A DNA stretch of 64,000 bases from Pseudomonas lini (GTDB lineage: Bacteria > Pseudomonadota > Gammaproteobacteria > Pseudomonadales > Pseudomonadaceae), in contig NZ_JYLB01000003.1 in NCBI RefSeq assembly GCF_001042905.1, positions 1-64,000 of the forward strand. The letters run 5' to 3'. How positions within the stretch are numbered: position 1 is the first letter of the stretch; every line of letters starts with the position of its first letter. Under the pieces are notes generated by a model. It saw only the letters and a program-made list of their open reading frames with translations. It ran no database searches and was not told where the DNA came from. Shown here in pieces: positions 46,521 to 56,671 of the stretch. A program made the translations under genes and the position numbers.

Positions 46521-47594
46521 ATGCTGGCGTATATTTTTCGGCGACTGCTGCTGATCATCCCGACCCTGCTCGGCATTTTGCTGATCAACTTCGTGATCAT
46601 CCAGGCCGCCCCCGGTGGGCCGGTGGAACAGATGATTGCCAAGCTCGAAGGCTTCGAAGGCGCCACCAGTCGCATCGCCGGCGGCGGTGCCGAAGTGTCG
46701 GTGGCCGGTTCCGCCTATCGCGGCGCCCAAGGCCTGGACCCGGCGCTGGTCAAGGAAATCGAGCACATGTACGGCTTCGACAAATCGGCGCCGGAACGCT
46801 TGTGGATCATGATCAAGAACTACGCCACCCTGGATTTCGGCGACAGCTTCTTCCGTGACGCCAAGGTCATCGACCTGATCAAGGAAAAGATGCCGGTGTC
46901 GATCTCCCTCGGGCTGTGGAGCACGCTGATCATGTACCTGGTGTCGATCCCGCTGGGGATCGCCAAGGCGACGCGACACGGCAGCCACTTCGACGTCTGG
47001 ACCAGTTCGGCGATCATCGTTGGTTACGCGATCCCGGCATTCCTGTTCGCCATCCTGCTGATTGTGGTGTTCGCCGGCGGCAGCTATTTTGACTGGTTCC
47101 CGCTACGGGGCCTGACTTCGAACAACTTCGACGAACTGAGCACCAGCGGCAAGATCCTCGATTATTTCTGGCACCTGGCACTGCCGGTGACCGCACTGGT
47201 AATCGGCAACTTCGCGACCATGACGCTGCTGACCAAGAACAGCTTCCTCGATGAAATCAACAAGCAATACGTAGTCACCGCCAAGGCCAAGGGCCTGACC
47301 CGCCACCGCGTGTTGTACGGCCATGTGTTTCGCAACGCCATGCTGCTGGTGATCGCCGGTTTCCCTTCGGCATTCATCGGGATCTTCTTCACCGGCTCGT
47401 TGCTGGTGGAGGTGATTTTCTCCCTCGACGGCCTCGGCCTGATGAGTTTTGAAGCAGCGATCAACCGCGATTACCCGGTGGTTTTCGGCACGCTGTTCAT
47501 CTTTACCCTGCTGGGGCTGGTGGTGAAGCTGATTGGCGATCTCACTTACACCTTTGTCGATCCGCGCATCGACTTCGAAAGCCGGGAGCATTGA
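46521..47594 (+). CDS. nppB: Peptide ABC transporter permease (NppB/YejB-like)
   Basis: 357 residues. [19 protein letters not shown] is the classic DppB-type N-terminal segment. After a long periplasmic part come five more membrane segments, and the EAA loop ([24 protein letters not shown]) touches the ATPase. Four bases after nppA2. Confidence 0.93.
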   Translation: MLAYIFRRLLLIIPTLLGILLINFVIIQAAPGGPVEQMIAKLEGFEGATSRIAGGGAEVSVAGSAYRGAQGLDPALVKEIEHMYGFDKSAPERLWIMIKNYATLDFGDSFFRDAKVIDLIKEKMPVSISLGLWSTLIMYLVSIPLGIAKATRHGSHFDVWTSSAIIVGYAIPAFLFAILLIVVFAGGSYFDWFPLRGLTSNNFDELSTSGKILDYFWHLALPVTALVIGNFATMTLLTKNSFLDEINKQYVVTAKAKGLTRHRVLYGHVFRNAMLLVIAGFPSAFIGIFFTGSLLVEVIFSLDGLGLMSFEAAINRDYPVVFGTLFIFTLLGLVVKLIGDLTYTFVDPRIDFESREH

Positions 47595-47595
47595 G

Positions 47596-48615
47596 ATGAA
47601 CCTGTCCCCTCTCAATCGCCGACGTTTCGAACTGTTCAAGGCCAACAAGCGTGGCTGGTGGTCGCTGTGGCTATTCCTGATTTTGTTCGGCGCAAGCCTC
47701 GGTGCCGAACTGATCGCCAACGACAAACCGCTGGTGGTGCATTACGACAACGCCTGGTACTTCCCGGCCCTCAAGCGCTACCCGGAAACCGCGTTCGGCG
47801 GCGAATTCCCGCTGGAAGCCAACTACAAGAGCCCGTACATCCGCGAACTGCTCAAGGCCAAAGACGCTTGGGTTTTGTGGGCGCCGATTCCCTATAGCTA
47901 CCAAAGCATCAACTACGACCTGAAAGTCCCGGCCCCCGCGCCGCCCTCGGCCGATAACCTGCTGGGCACCGACGATCAGGGCCGCGATGTGCTGGCCCGA
48001 GTGATTTATGGCTTCCGGATTTCGGTGCTGTTCGCTTTGACGCTGACCATTCTCAGCTCGATCATCGGCGTGATCGCCGGGGCCTTGCAGGGCTTTTATG
48101 GCGGCTGGGTCGATCTGGCCGGGCAGCGTTTTCTGGAGATCTGGTCCGGGTTGCCGGTGCTGTATTTGCTGATCATTCTGGCCAGTTTCGTGCAGCCGAA
48201 TTTCTGGTGGCTGCTGGGGATCATGCTGCTGTTCTCGTGGATGAGCCTGGTGGATGTGGTGCGCGCCGAGTTCCTGCGCGGTCGCAATCTGGAATACGTG
48301 CGCGCGGCCCGGGCGCTCGGCATGCAGAATGGTGCGATCATGTTCCGCCATATCCTGCCCAACGCCATGGTCTCGACCATGACCTTCATGCCGTTCATCC
48401 TGACCGGCGCCATCGGCACGCTGACCGCCCTGGACTTCCTTGGCTTCGGCCTGCCGCCGGGCGCGCCGTCCCTGGGGGAACTGGTGGCCCAGGGCAAATC
48501 CAATCTGCAAGCGCCGTGGCTCGGTATGAGTGCGTTTGCGGTGCTGGCGCTGATGTTGAGTTTGCTGGTGTTCATCGGCGAGTCCGCTCGCGATGCCTTC
48601 GACCCGAGGAAGTGA
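47596..48615 (+). CDS. nppC: Peptide ABC transporter permease (NppC/YejE-like)
   Basis: 339 residues of the DppC type: RRRFELFKANKRGWWSLW at the N-terminus, then GTDDQGRDVLARVIYGFRIS and the EAA loop EYVRAARALGMQNGAIMFRHILPNA. Begins 1 base after the nppB stop, so it is coupled. Earlier in-frame codons lie inside nppB. Confidence 0.93.
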   Translation: MNLSPLNRRRFELFKANKRGWWSLWLFLILFGASLGAELIANDKPLVVHYDNAWYFPALKRYPETAFGGEFPLEANYKSPYIRELLKAKDAWVLWAPIPYSYQSINYDLKVPAPAPPSADNLLGTDDQGRDVLARVIYGFRISVLFALTLTILSSIIGVIAGALQGFYGGWVDLAGQRFLEIWSGLPVLYLLIILASFVQPNFWWLLGIMLLFSWMSLVDVVRAEFLRGRNLEYVRAARALGMQNGAIMFRHILPNAMVSTMTFMPFILTGAIGTLTALDFLGFGLPPGAPSLGELVAQGKSNLQAPWLGMSAFAVLALMLSLLVFIGESARDAFDPRK

Positions 48616-48616
48616 A

Positions 48617-50227
48617 ATGAATCAGGACAATCTGATCGAAGTGCGCGACCTGGCCGTCGAATTTATCGTCGGCGAACGCGTGCAGCGGGTGGTCGAAGGC
48701 GTCAGCTTCGACATCAAGCGCGGCGAAACCCTGGCGCTGGTGGGCGAAAGCGGCTCCGGCAAATCGGTGACCGCCCACTCGATCCTGCGGCTGCTGCCCT
48801 ACCCGCTGGCCCGGCACCCGTCCGGAACCATCACTTATTCCGACCGGAATCTGCTGGACCTGAAAGAGAAAACCATCCGCCACATCCGCGGCAACCGGAT
48901 TGCGATGATCTTTCAAGAGCCGATGACCTCGCTCAATCCGCTGCATTCGATCGAGAAGCAGATCAACGAAGTGTTGGGCATCCACAAAGGCCTGACCGGC
49001 AAAGTCGCGACCAAACGCACGCTGGAACTGCTGGAAATGGTCGGCATCCCCGAACCGGAGAAGCGTCTCAAAGCCCTGCCCCACGAATTGTCCGGCGGCC
49101 AGCGCCAGCGGGTAATGATCGCGATGGCCTTGGCCAATGAGCCGGAACTGCTGATCGCCGACGAACCGACCACGGCGCTGGACGTGACCGTTCAACTGAA
49201 AATTCTCGAACTGCTCAAGGAATTGCAGGCCCGCCTGGGCATGGCGTTGTTACTGATCAGTCATGATTTGAACCTTGTACGAAGAATTGCGCATCGCGTA
49301 TGTGTCATGCAGCGCGGTTGCATCGTCGAACAGGCATCGTGCGAAGAATTGTTCCGCGCGCCGCAGCATCCGTACACGCGGGAACTGCTGGCAGCGGAGC
49401 CCAGCGGCAAGCCGGCGACCAATGTGATTGGCCCGCCATTGCTGCAGGTCGAGGACCTGAAAGTCTGGTTCCCGATCAAGAAAGGCTTTCTGAAAAAGAC
49501 CGTGGACCATATCAAAGCGGTCGATGGCATCAATTTCAGCCTGCCCCAAGGCCAGACCCTGGGGATTGTGGGAGAAAGCGGTTCCGGCAAATCGACGCTC
49601 GGCCTGGCAATATTGCGGCTGATCGGTAGCAAAGGCACCATCCGTTTTGAAGGCAAGCAGCTAGACTGCCTGACGCAGAGTGAAGTTCGACCGCTGCGGC
49701 GGGAGATGCAGGTGGTGTTCCAGGACCCTTTCGGCAGCCTGAGCCCACGGATGTGCGTGAGTCAGATCGTCGGCGAAGGCCTGCGAATCCACAAGATGGG
49801 CACTGAGGCAGCACAGGAACAAGCGATTATTGCGGCACTCAAGGAGGTAGGCCTGGACCCGGAAACCCGGCACCGCTACCCCCACGAATTTTCCGGTGGG
49901 CAACGGCAGAGAATCGCCATTGCCCGGGCATTAGTGCTAAAACCGGCGTTGATTCTGCTGGACGAGCCGACTTCGGCCCTCGACCGGACCGTGCAACGCC
50001 AAGTGGTGGAGCTGCTACGTTCACTGCAAACCAAGTACAACCTGACGTATTTGTTCATCAGCCATGACCTGGCTGTCGTCAAAGCGCTGAGCCACCAGCT
50101 GATGGTGGTCAAGCATGGCCAAGTGGTCGAACAGGGAGACGCGCAAAGTATCTTTGCCGCCCCCAAACATCCGTATACACAGCAGTTGCTGGAAGCCGCT
50201 TTTCTGGCACCAGCCACTGCGCAATAA
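48617..50227 (+). CDS. nppD: Peptide ABC transporter ATPase, fused double NBD (NppD/YejF-like)
   Basis: 536 residues with two ABC domains in one chain. First: Walker A GESGSGKSVT, signature LSGGQRQRV, Walker B LLIADEPTTALD. Second: GESGSGKSTL, FSGGQRQRIA, LILLDEPTSALD. Such fusions replace the DppD/DppF pair. Begins 1 base after nppC. Confidence 0.95.
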   Translation: MNQDNLIEVRDLAVEFIVGERVQRVVEGVSFDIKRGETLALVGESGSGKSVTAHSILRLLPYPLARHPSGTITYSDRNLLDLKEKTIRHIRGNRIAMIFQEPMTSLNPLHSIEKQINEVLGIHKGLTGKVATKRTLELLEMVGIPEPEKRLKALPHELSGGQRQRVMIAMALANEPELLIADEPTTALDVTVQLKILELLKELQARLGMALLLISHDLNLVRRIAHRVCVMQRGCIVEQASCEELFRAPQHPYTRELLAAEPSGKPATNVIGPPLLQVEDLKVWFPIKKGFLKKTVDHIKAVDGINFSLPQGQTLGIVGESGSGKSTLGLAILRLIGSKGTIRFEGKQLDCLTQSEVRPLRREMQVVFQDPFGSLSPRMCVSQIVGEGLRIHKMGTEAAQEQAIIAALKEVGLDPETRHRYPHEFSGGQRQRIAIARALVLKPALILLDEPTSALDRTVQRQVVELLRSLQTKYNLTYLFISHDLAVVKALSHQLMVVKHGQVVEQGDAQSIFAAPKHPYTQQLLEAAFLAPATAQ

Positions 50228-50248
50228 ACCTGAAAAGAGGAGCAACAC

Positions 50249-51043
50249 ATGGGTTTTCTCGCCGGTAAGCGCGTACTGATCGTCGGTGTCGCCAGCAAGC
50301 TGTCCATCGCATCCGGCATCGCTGCCGCCATGCATCGCGAGGGCGCTGAGCTTGCCTTCACTTATCAGAACGACAAACTCAAGGGTCGTGTCGAAGAATT
50401 CGCACAAGGCTGGGGCTCGAGCCCTGAGCTGTGCTTCCCGTGCGACGTGGCCAGCGATGAAGAAATCGCCAAGGTCTTCGAAGCACTGAGCAAGAAGTGG
50501 GACGGCCTGGACTGCATCGTGCACTCCGTCGGCTTCGCCCCGGGCGACCAACTGGACGGCGACTTCACCGAAGCCACCACCCGTGAAGGTTTCCGCATCG
50601 CTCACGACATCAGCGCCTACAGCTTCGTGGCCCTGGCCAAGGCTGGCCGCGAAATGATGAAAGGCCGCAATGGCAGCCTGCTGACCCTGTCGTACCTGGG
50701 CGCCGAGCGCACCATGCCGAACTACAACGTAATGGGCATGGCCAAGGCTTCTTTGGAAGCTGGCGTGCGTTACCTGGCTGGCTCCCTGGGCCCGGATGGC
50801 ACCCGCGTGAACTGCGTATCGGCTGGCCCGATCCGCACCCTCGCCGCTTCCGGCATCAAGAACTTCCGCAAAATGCTGGCCGCCAACGAAGCGCAAACCC
50901 CGCTGCGTCGTAACGTCACCATCGACGAAGTCGGCAACGCCGGCGCCTTCCTGTGCTCGGACCTGGCGTCCGGCATCAGCGGCGAAATCATGTACGTAGA
51001 CGGCGGCTTCAACACCACCGCCATGGGCAACATCGAAGAGTGA
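50249..51043 (+). CDS. fabI: Enoyl-[acyl-carrier-protein] reductase [NADH] FabI
   Basis: 264 residues. The SDR-type start [20 protein letters not shown] lacks the usual GxxxGxG, as in FabI, and the active-site Tyr-x6-Lys is in [10 protein letters not shown]. It does the last step of fatty acid elongation and is the target of triclosan-like inhibitors. AGAGGAG lies before the ATG. Follows nppD by 21 bp and may be partly co-transcribed, but has its own terminator. Confidence 0.96.
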   Translation: MGFLAGKRVLIVGVASKLSIASGIAAAMHREGAELAFTYQNDKLKGRVEEFAQGWGSSPELCFPCDVASDEEIAKVFEALSKKWDGLDCIVHSVGFAPGDQLDGDFTEATTREGFRIAHDISAYSFVALAKAGREMMKGRNGSLLTLSYLGAERTMPNYNVMGMAKASLEAGVRYLAGSLGPDGTRVNCVSAGPIRTLAASGIKNFRKMLAANEAQTPLRRNVTIDEVGNAGAFLCSDLASGISGEIMYVDGGFNTTAMGNIEE

Positions 51044-51059
51044 TCTTCGGTTAGCCATG

Positions 51060-51087
51060 AAAAAACCCGCCGATTGGCGGGTTTTTT
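51060..51087 (+). terminator. Intrinsic terminator of fabI
   Basis: aaaaaacccgcc / ggcgggtttttt stem of 12 bp around a GATT loop followed by T's, 16 bp after the fabI stop. Confidence 0.93.
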
Positions 51088-51121
51088 TATGCCCTCAATT
51101 CCAGGCTTGATGCGGTCAAAT

Positions 51122-51209
51122 GTGGGAGCGGGCTTGCTCGCGAAAGCGGTGTGCCAGTCGACACTTTCTGTATGCCGAACACCGCCTTCGCGAGCAAGCC
51201 CGCTCCCAC
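51122..51209. repeat. REP-type palindrome
   Basis: Arms gtgggagcgggcttgctcgcg and inverse lie about 42 bp apart between the convergent fabI and LysR genes. Confidence 0.92.
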
Positions 51210-51221
51210 AGGGATTAGTGT

Positions 51222-52088
51222 TCAGTCGTCGATCTGCGTCAAACACCGGGCAAACAACTGCTGGATCGGTTGTGTGCGCTGGCTATAACGCTGCAACAGC
51301 ACGATCTCCCGGTAGAACGTCAGCTCACCCAACGGAATGATCCGCACCTTCGCCCCATGCTCAAGCCACAGCCCCGCCTCGGGCAATAGCGAAACACCCA
51401 GCCCGCATTCGACCATTTTGACGATAGCTTCCAGCTCATCCAGTTCCAGTGCCACCTGCACATCAATCTGCTGCTCACGTAAAAAGCGAGTCACCAAGCG
51501 CCCACCGAAAGAATTGCGGTCGTAGCGCACGTGGGGGTGGTTGGCGAGCAACTGCAGCGGGTCGTCGCCCTCAAGATCTGCCGGCACGATCAGCACAAAC
51601 GGCTCCCGGCGAATGACTTGCACCGATAATTCCTTGGGTAATTCAAACGGCGGCCTGATCAGAATCGCCAGGTCCACTTCGCCGGTGTCCACCTGACTCA
51701 ACAGGCTCAGGGATACCCCCGGCACCAGTTTCGCCTCCAGCAATGGCGCCTGTTGCCGGAGTCGCAACAGCGCTCGCGGCAACAGCCCGGTCTGGACGGT
51801 GGCCACCGCGCCGATCTTCAATTCACCACGAAACTCGCCGACGCCATCACTGACAGCCATACGGCTGAAGGTCTCAAGAATTTCCCGGGCCATTGGTAAC
51901 GCCCGCTGCCCCGCCGCGTTGAGAATCGCCTGACGTCCGGTGCGATCGAACAGGCGTATGCCCAACGCCTGCTCAAGGTTACGGATCTGCGCGCTGACCG
52001 CCGACTGGGTCAGACCAATGTGCATGCCTGCCGCAGCGAACGTGCCATAACGCGTCACGGCAATGAAGGTTTTCAGTTCCCGCAGCAT
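51222..52088 (-). CDS. LysR-family transcriptional regulator
   Basis: 288 residues. The N-terminal helix-turn-helix (MLRELKTFIAVTRYGTFAAA, then GLTQSAVSAQIRNLEQALG) is followed by a substrate-binding domain. Divergent from the VOC gene, with 113 bp between the starts, so that gene is a likely target. The longer reading to 52145 has no ribosome site. Confidence 0.9.
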   Translation of the reverse strand: MLRELKTFIAVTRYGTFAAAGMHIGLTQSAVSAQIRNLEQALGIRLFDRTGRQAILNAAGQRALPMAREILETFSRMAVSDGVGEFRGELKIGAVATVQTGLLPRALLRLRQQAPLLEAKLVPGVSLSLLSQVDTGEVDLAILIRPPFELPKELSVQVIRREPFVLIVPADLEGDDPLQLLANHPHVRYDRNSFGGRLVTRFLREQQIDVQVALELDELEAIVKMVECGLGVSLLPEAGLWLEHGAKVRIIPLGELTFYREIVLLQRYSQRTQPIQQLFARCLTQIDD

Positions 52089-52201
52089 AGGCCCTCCAAT
52101 TGATCGAAATAATTTGAGCTCGCCGCAAAAACTATCGTCTTTCAATCAAAAAGCACAGGGCTAAACTCGGTATCAACTCCCAACCTGTCGAGGCACGTCC
52201 G

Positions 52202-52627
52202 ATGCAACTGTCCCCTTTTCATTTGGCCATCCCGGTTTACGACTTGGCCGCCGCCCGGCGCTTCTACGGTGAAGCGTTCGGCCTGGAGGAAGGTCGCTCC
52301 AGCGATCACTGGGTCGATTTCAACTTTTTCGGCCATCAACTGGTGATTCATCTGGCACCGAAAAACGCTTCTCAGGAAGCCGCCCATACCAACGCCGTCG
52401 ATGGTCACGATGTACCAGTACCGCATTTCGGTGTGGTATTGGGGATGGAGGAATGGGAGACCCTGGCCGAGCGCTTGAAAGCCATTGGTACACGCTTCGT
52501 GATCGAACCGGGTATCCGCTTTCAGGGATTGGTGGGCGAACAAGCCACGATGTTTCTCTTCGACCCCTGCGGCAACGCTCTGGAATTCAAGGCGTTCAAG
52601 AATATCGATCAGTTGTTCGCCAAATGA
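52202..52627 (+). CDS. VOC-family protein (glyoxalase/dioxygenase fold)
   Basis: 141 residues. [22 protein letters not shown] and [17 protein letters not shown] are the two ends of the VOC beta-alpha-beta pairs, with His in the first and Glu in the second as metal ligands. Substrate unknown; possibly controlled by the divergent LysR protein. Confidence 0.88.
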   Translation: MQLSPFHLAIPVYDLAAARRFYGEAFGLEEGRSSDHWVDFNFFGHQLVIHLAPKNASQEAAHTNAVDGHDVPVPHFGVVLGMEEWETLAERLKAIGTRFVIEPGIRFQGLVGEQATMFLFDPCGNALEFKAFKNIDQLFAK

Positions 52628-52687
52628 TCGGCCCGACCGGCTGTTGTGGACAGCCGAGCACATTGCAACGGTCTTGCAAGACGCCAT

Positions 52688-53302
52688 TCAACAATGACGG
52701 GCGTCGAACTGTCGGTCGCGCATCGCCTTATCGACCAAGGCCAACAAGTCTTGCGCTGTCTGGTGTAGCCGAGGATCAAACTCGATCTGCCCGATACTGA
52801 AGCGAATGTCATAGCCACGATGTGCCGTGGCATTGCGTTCATCGAGTATTTCTTCGAGGCGCGCCCTGATCGCGGCGATTTCCACGGCGTCGGCGCCGGT
52901 CAACAAGGCAGCAAACTCATCGCTGCCGAGCCGGCCGATCACATCGCTTTCACGAAAGGCGATGCGTAGCACATCGGCGAAGGTTTTCAGGGCATCGTCG
53001 CCCTCGGCGCGACCGTACAGCTGGTTGATGCGTTTGAAGTCGTCGAGGTCGAAAAACAGCAGCGTCGCGGGTTTGCCCAACTGCTGACAGGCCTCCAGCC
53101 CTAACTGAGCCAAAGCCTCGAAGCCGTGACGATTGGAGAGCAGGGTCAATTCATCCATGCTCGCCATCTGCACGCCCATCAGCGCTTGCTCGGCCCTTCG
53201 CGCCAGATCGCGCAGTACATCGCGGTCTGCGCTGTCGAGTGCATTCGGCGCACGCATGTCTGCGCCAGCGCCGGGTTTGAGCGGTTTGCCTGGGGTTAAC
53301 AT
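52688..53302 (-). CDS. Short GGDEF-domain protein (diguanylate cyclase-like)
   Basis: 204 residues with one GGDEF domain (DELTLLSNRHGFEAL, FFDLDDFKRINQLYG) whose active-site loop reads GSDEF, not GGDEF. The inhibition site RESD sits five residues before it, as in c-di-GMP-regulated cyclases. The first 45 residues (GKPLKPGAG, then SADRDVLRDLARRAEQALM) look like the tail of a GAF domain, so the sensory part may have been lost. AAGGAG precedes the ATG, which supports this start. Activity with Ser in the second position is uncertain. Confidence 0.88.
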   Translation of the reverse strand: MLTPGKPLKPGAGADMRAPNALDSADRDVLRDLARRAEQALMGVQMASMDELTLLSNRHGFEALAQLGLEACQQLGKPATLLFFDLDDFKRINQLYGRAEGDDALKTFADVLRIAFRESDVIGRLGSDEFAALLTGADAVEIAAIRARLEEILDERNATAHRGYDIRFSIGQIEFDPRLHQTAQDLLALVDKAMRDRQFDARHC

Positions 53303-53375
53303 CTCTCACTCCTTGATGGATATGAACGTTAGAGTCGTTCACACCCGGTATGACTCCCTATAAACGCGCCGCTGG

Positions 53376-53954
53376 TCAGCTACCCGCCAGCGGACACGGC
53401 CCTCCTGCATCGGCCCAGAGCTTGAACTGGGTGACGAATATGTCATGGGGCACCGGCACCGGCGCCCGTCCCTCACCCGGACGCCAGCCCCAAAGCACCA
53501 GTTTGTCCTCGCTGACATGTTTGATCAGCGCCGCAAAATCACGATCACCATTACTGGATCGGTCCTTGATCATCGCGCACAACTTGTCGGGCGGCAGGCC
53601 GATCCAGGCCATTTTGTGCGCCGCTGGCGGCAGGCTCCAATGTGGCGCTCCGGGTGGCGAGTTGGGGCCATAACTGGCCGGCGGATTTCTTTCGGCATGA
53701 CAACTGGCACACGGCAAACCGGCTGCGCCCTTGCCGTCCAGGCCGCGAACCACATTCATTGCGTGAGGAACACCGGCGTCGAACTGCAACGGCGAATCGC
53801 CGGGGATATGACAGTTCTGACAACGCGGGCTCTGGAACACTTTCTGCACCGTGTCGAACGCCTTCACTGCCTCTTTATCATCAGCGAACAGGTCAGAGGC
53901 ATAGCCACTCAGACCGATCAGCACCACCGCGCCCAGAATCAGATGTCGTCTCAT
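53376..53954 (-). CDS. Exported di-heme c-type cytochrome
   Basis: 192 residues with a signal peptide (MRRHLILGAVVLIGLSGYAS) and two heme motifs CQNCH near 45 and CASCH near 83. It starts 1 base after the molybdoenzyme large subunit stop, so it is its probable electron acceptor in the periplasm. Methionine or His axial ligands were not assigned. Confidence 0.88.
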   Translation of the reverse strand: MRRHLILGAVVLIGLSGYASDLFADDKEAVKAFDTVQKVFQSPRCQNCHIPGDSPLQFDAGVPHAMNVVRGLDGKGAAGLPCASCHAERNPPASYGPNSPPGAPHWSLPPAAHKMAWIGLPPDKLCAMIKDRSSNGDRDFAALIKHVSEDKLVLWGWRPGEGRAPVPVPHDIFVTQFKLWADAGGPCPLAGS

Positions 53955-53955
53955 C

Positions 53956-56124
53956 TCACACCCCCGACAGTTGCAGCGGCAGTTCCCGCAGACGCTGCCC
54001 GGTCAGGGCAAACACCGCGTTCGCCACGGCCGGCGCCACGGGCGGTACACCGACCTCGCCGATGCCGCCGGGCTTGTCGCTGCTGGGGACGATATGCACC
54101 TCGACCACCGGCATCTCGTTCAGGCGCAGGACCTGATAGTCGTGATAATTGGATTGCTGCACCTGACCGTTCTTGAACGTCAGCTTGCTGTGCAAGGTAA
54201 ATCCAAGACCAAAGGTAATACCTGATTCCATCTGCGCGGCGATGCCCTGCGGGTTGACCGCAATGCCGCAATCCACCGCACACACCACCCGGTGTACGCG
54301 AATAGCCAGATTGTCCTGCGATACCTCGGCCACTTGGGCGACATAACTGCCGAAAGACTCATGCACCGCCACGCCCAATGCGTGGCCGTCCGGCAAGGGT
54401 GCTTTCCAGTTGGCTTTTTCCACCGCCAGATTCAACACACCCAGATGCCTCGGATGCGCCTTGAGCAAGGCGCGTCGGTACTCCACCGGATCCTTGCCGG
54501 CGGCGTCTGCCAGCTCATCGATCAACGACTCCATGACGAATGCAGTGTGGGTGTGTCCCACCGAACGCAACCACAGCACGCTGATGCCGGTTTGCGGTGA
54601 ATGCAGTTCGACCTGGTGGTTGGCCAGCCCCTCAAGGTAAGGACTGTCGGCCACGCCTTCGACGGAGGTTTTGTCGACGCCATCCTTGACCATGGTCGCC
54701 GCAAACGAGGTGCCCGTCAGAATCGACTGCCCGACCAGCACATGCTTCCAGGCCATTGGCATCCCGTCGGCACCCAGCCCGATGCGCGCCTGATGCAAGA
54801 ACGCCGAGCGGTAGTAACCGCCGCGAATGTCATCCTCTCGGGCCCAGACGGTTTTCACCGGCCCGCCCGCTGCCTTGGCGACGTACACGGCTTCACTGAC
54901 AAAATCCGAGGTCGGGTTGGCCCGACGCCCGAAGCCGCCGCCGAGGAATTGGGTGTGGATCTCGACCTGTTCGGGTTTGAGCCCGGTGATCTTCCCCGCG
55001 ATCATCTGATCCAGCGTTTGAAACTGCGTGCCGGTCCAGATTTCGCATTTATCCTTGGAAATTTTCACCGTGCAGTTGAGCGGCTCCATCGGCGCGTGAG
55101 CCAGGTACGGCACGCTGTATTCAGCCTCAATGGTCTTTGCCGCTTTGCCCAGCGTCGCCATCGCATCCCCGGCCTTACTGGCAGAAGTGCCGGGGGTGGC
55201 GGCGAGTTTACGAAAGCTCTCCAGCAGCTGTTGGCTGTCGAGCCCGGCGTTTGGCCCCAGGTCCCATTCGACCTTCAGCGCATCACGTCCCAGCTTCGCC
55301 GCCCAATAATGATCGGCAATCACTGCGACACCCGTGGGCACCTGCACCACTTTGTGCACGCCCGGCACCGCCAGGGCCTCGGCGCCTTCGAAGGATTTGA
55401 CGCTGCCATCGAACACCGGTGGGCGAGCGACCATCGCCGTCATCAGCCCATCGAATTGCACGTCCATGCCGAACTTCGCCTGCCCGGTGATTTTCTCCGG
55501 GGTGTCGAGGCGCTTGGTGGGTTTGCCGATGACTTTCCAGTCCTTGGCTTCCTTGAACTTGATCGAGGCCGGATCCGGCACCGGCAGCTTGGCGGCGTCA
55601 TCCGCGAGTTCGCCGTAAGTGGCGCGCTTGTCGCCGGCAATGACCACGCCCGATTCGGTGCGGATCTGCGAAGGCGCCACGTCGAATCGCTTGGCCGCCG
55701 CCTCGATCAGCATCAAGCGTGCCGCCGCTCCGGCCTGGCGATAGCGGTCGAACTCCATCCAGGTCGACGTCGAACCGCCGGTGATCTGCATTCCGCCAAA
55801 CGCCGGCAGGCCATAATCGGCCGCCGAGGCCGGCGCATGTTCGACACGGATTTTCGACCAGTCGGCGTCCAGCTCTTCGGCGATCAACATGGTCAGGCCG
55901 GTCCAGATGCCCTGGCCCATTTCCGAATGGCCGAGCAGCACGGTGATGCTGTTGTCGTTGCCAATGCGTAAAAAGGCATTGGGGGCGAAGACATTTCCTT
56001 GATTCTCGGCGCCGAGGGCAAAGCGATTGGCACCTGGGATGACAAACGCCACCACCAGACCGCCGCCCAACACCGCACTGCCCTTGAGAAAACCGCGACG
56101 CGAGACAGGGTTGATTCTGTTCAT
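53956..56124 (-). CDS. iorB: Isoquinoline 1-oxidoreductase-type molybdopterin subunit (IorB)
   Basis: 722 residues of the xanthine dehydrogenase family. The N-terminus has a Tat signal (SRRGFLKGSAVLGGG), so it is exported folded with its cofactor. GHSEMGQGIWTGL and the active-site Glu in GGIGEVGVPP mark the molybdenum site. It lacks the FAD part, as in IorAB-type enzymes that hydroxylate N-heterocycles or oxidise aldehydes. Substrate not known here. Pairs with the 2Fe-2S subunit upstream. Confidence 0.9.
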   Translation of the reverse strand: MNRINPVSRRGFLKGSAVLGGGLVVAFVIPGANRFALGAENQGNVFAPNAFLRIGNDNSITVLLGHSEMGQGIWTGLTMLIAEELDADWSKIRVEHAPASAADYGLPAFGGMQITGGSTSTWMEFDRYRQAGAAARLMLIEAAAKRFDVAPSQIRTESGVVIAGDKRATYGELADDAAKLPVPDPASIKFKEAKDWKVIGKPTKRLDTPEKITGQAKFGMDVQFDGLMTAMVARPPVFDGSVKSFEGAEALAVPGVHKVVQVPTGVAVIADHYWAAKLGRDALKVEWDLGPNAGLDSQQLLESFRKLAATPGTSASKAGDAMATLGKAAKTIEAEYSVPYLAHAPMEPLNCTVKISKDKCEIWTGTQFQTLDQMIAGKITGLKPEQVEIHTQFLGGGFGRRANPTSDFVSEAVYVAKAAGGPVKTVWAREDDIRGGYYRSAFLHQARIGLGADGMPMAWKHVLVGQSILTGTSFAATMVKDGVDKTSVEGVADSPYLEGLANHQVELHSPQTGISVLWLRSVGHTHTAFVMESLIDELADAAGKDPVEYRRALLKAHPRHLGVLNLAVEKANWKAPLPDGHALGVAVHESFGSYVAQVAEVSQDNLAIRVHRVVCAVDCGIAVNPQGIAAQMESGITFGLGFTLHSKLTFKNGQVQQSNYHDYQVLRLNEMPVVEVHIVPSSDKPGGIGEVGVPPVAPAVANAVFALTGQRLRELPLQLSGV

Positions 56125-56148
56125 GGGTCAGCTCCCTTCGACGTGGTA

Positions 56149-56604
56149 TCAACCGATCTCGGCGGCGCGTTTAACTGCGGCGCGGATTCTTGGGTAGGTG
56201 CCGCAGCGGCAGATGTTGCCGGACAGCGCCTGGTCGATGTCGCTATCGGTGGGCTTAGGGATCTTTGCCAGCAACGCGGCCGCCGACATGATCTGCCCCG
56301 ACTGGCAATAACCGCACTGGACCACGTCGAGCTCCGCCCAGGCTTGCTGGACCGGGTGCGAGCCATCGGCGGACAAGCCTTCGATGGTGAGAATTTTCTG
56401 CCCGTGGGCCACCGCCGTGGCGGGCGTGATGCAAGAGCGCAGCGGCGCGCCGTCGACGTGTACGGTGCAAGCGCCGCACTGGGCCATGCCGCAACCGAAT
56501 TTGGTGCCCGTCAGGTGCGCGACGTCGCGCAGCACCCAGAGCAACGGCATGTCCGCGGGGACATCCAGTTCCTGGTCCTTGCCATTGATATTAAGGGTCA
56601 GCAT
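56149..56604 (-). CDS. iorA: Isoquinoline 1-oxidoreductase-type 2Fe-2S subunit (IorA)
   Basis: 151 residues with two iron-sulfur clusters: [15 protein letters not shown] near residue 44 and [11 protein letters not shown] plus CRCGTYPRI near 103-140. It passes electrons from the molybdenum site in IorB. The start [15 protein letters not shown] was chosen; the reading further upstream crosses a REP. It has no signal of its own, so it should travel with IorB through Tat. Confidence 0.93.
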   Translation of the reverse strand: MLTLNINGKDQELDVPADMPLLWVLRDVAHLTGTKFGCGMAQCGACTVHVDGAPLRSCITPATAVAHGQKILTIEGLSADGSHPVQQAWAELDVVQCGYCQSGQIMSAAALLAKIPKPTDSDIDQALSGNICRCGTYPRIRAAVKRAAEIG

Positions 56605-56671
56605 TGCGGGTTTCCTCAGACTCACGGTGTTCTGAAGGGGCGCCTCTGCCTCGACGCCATCATTTTTTTCT

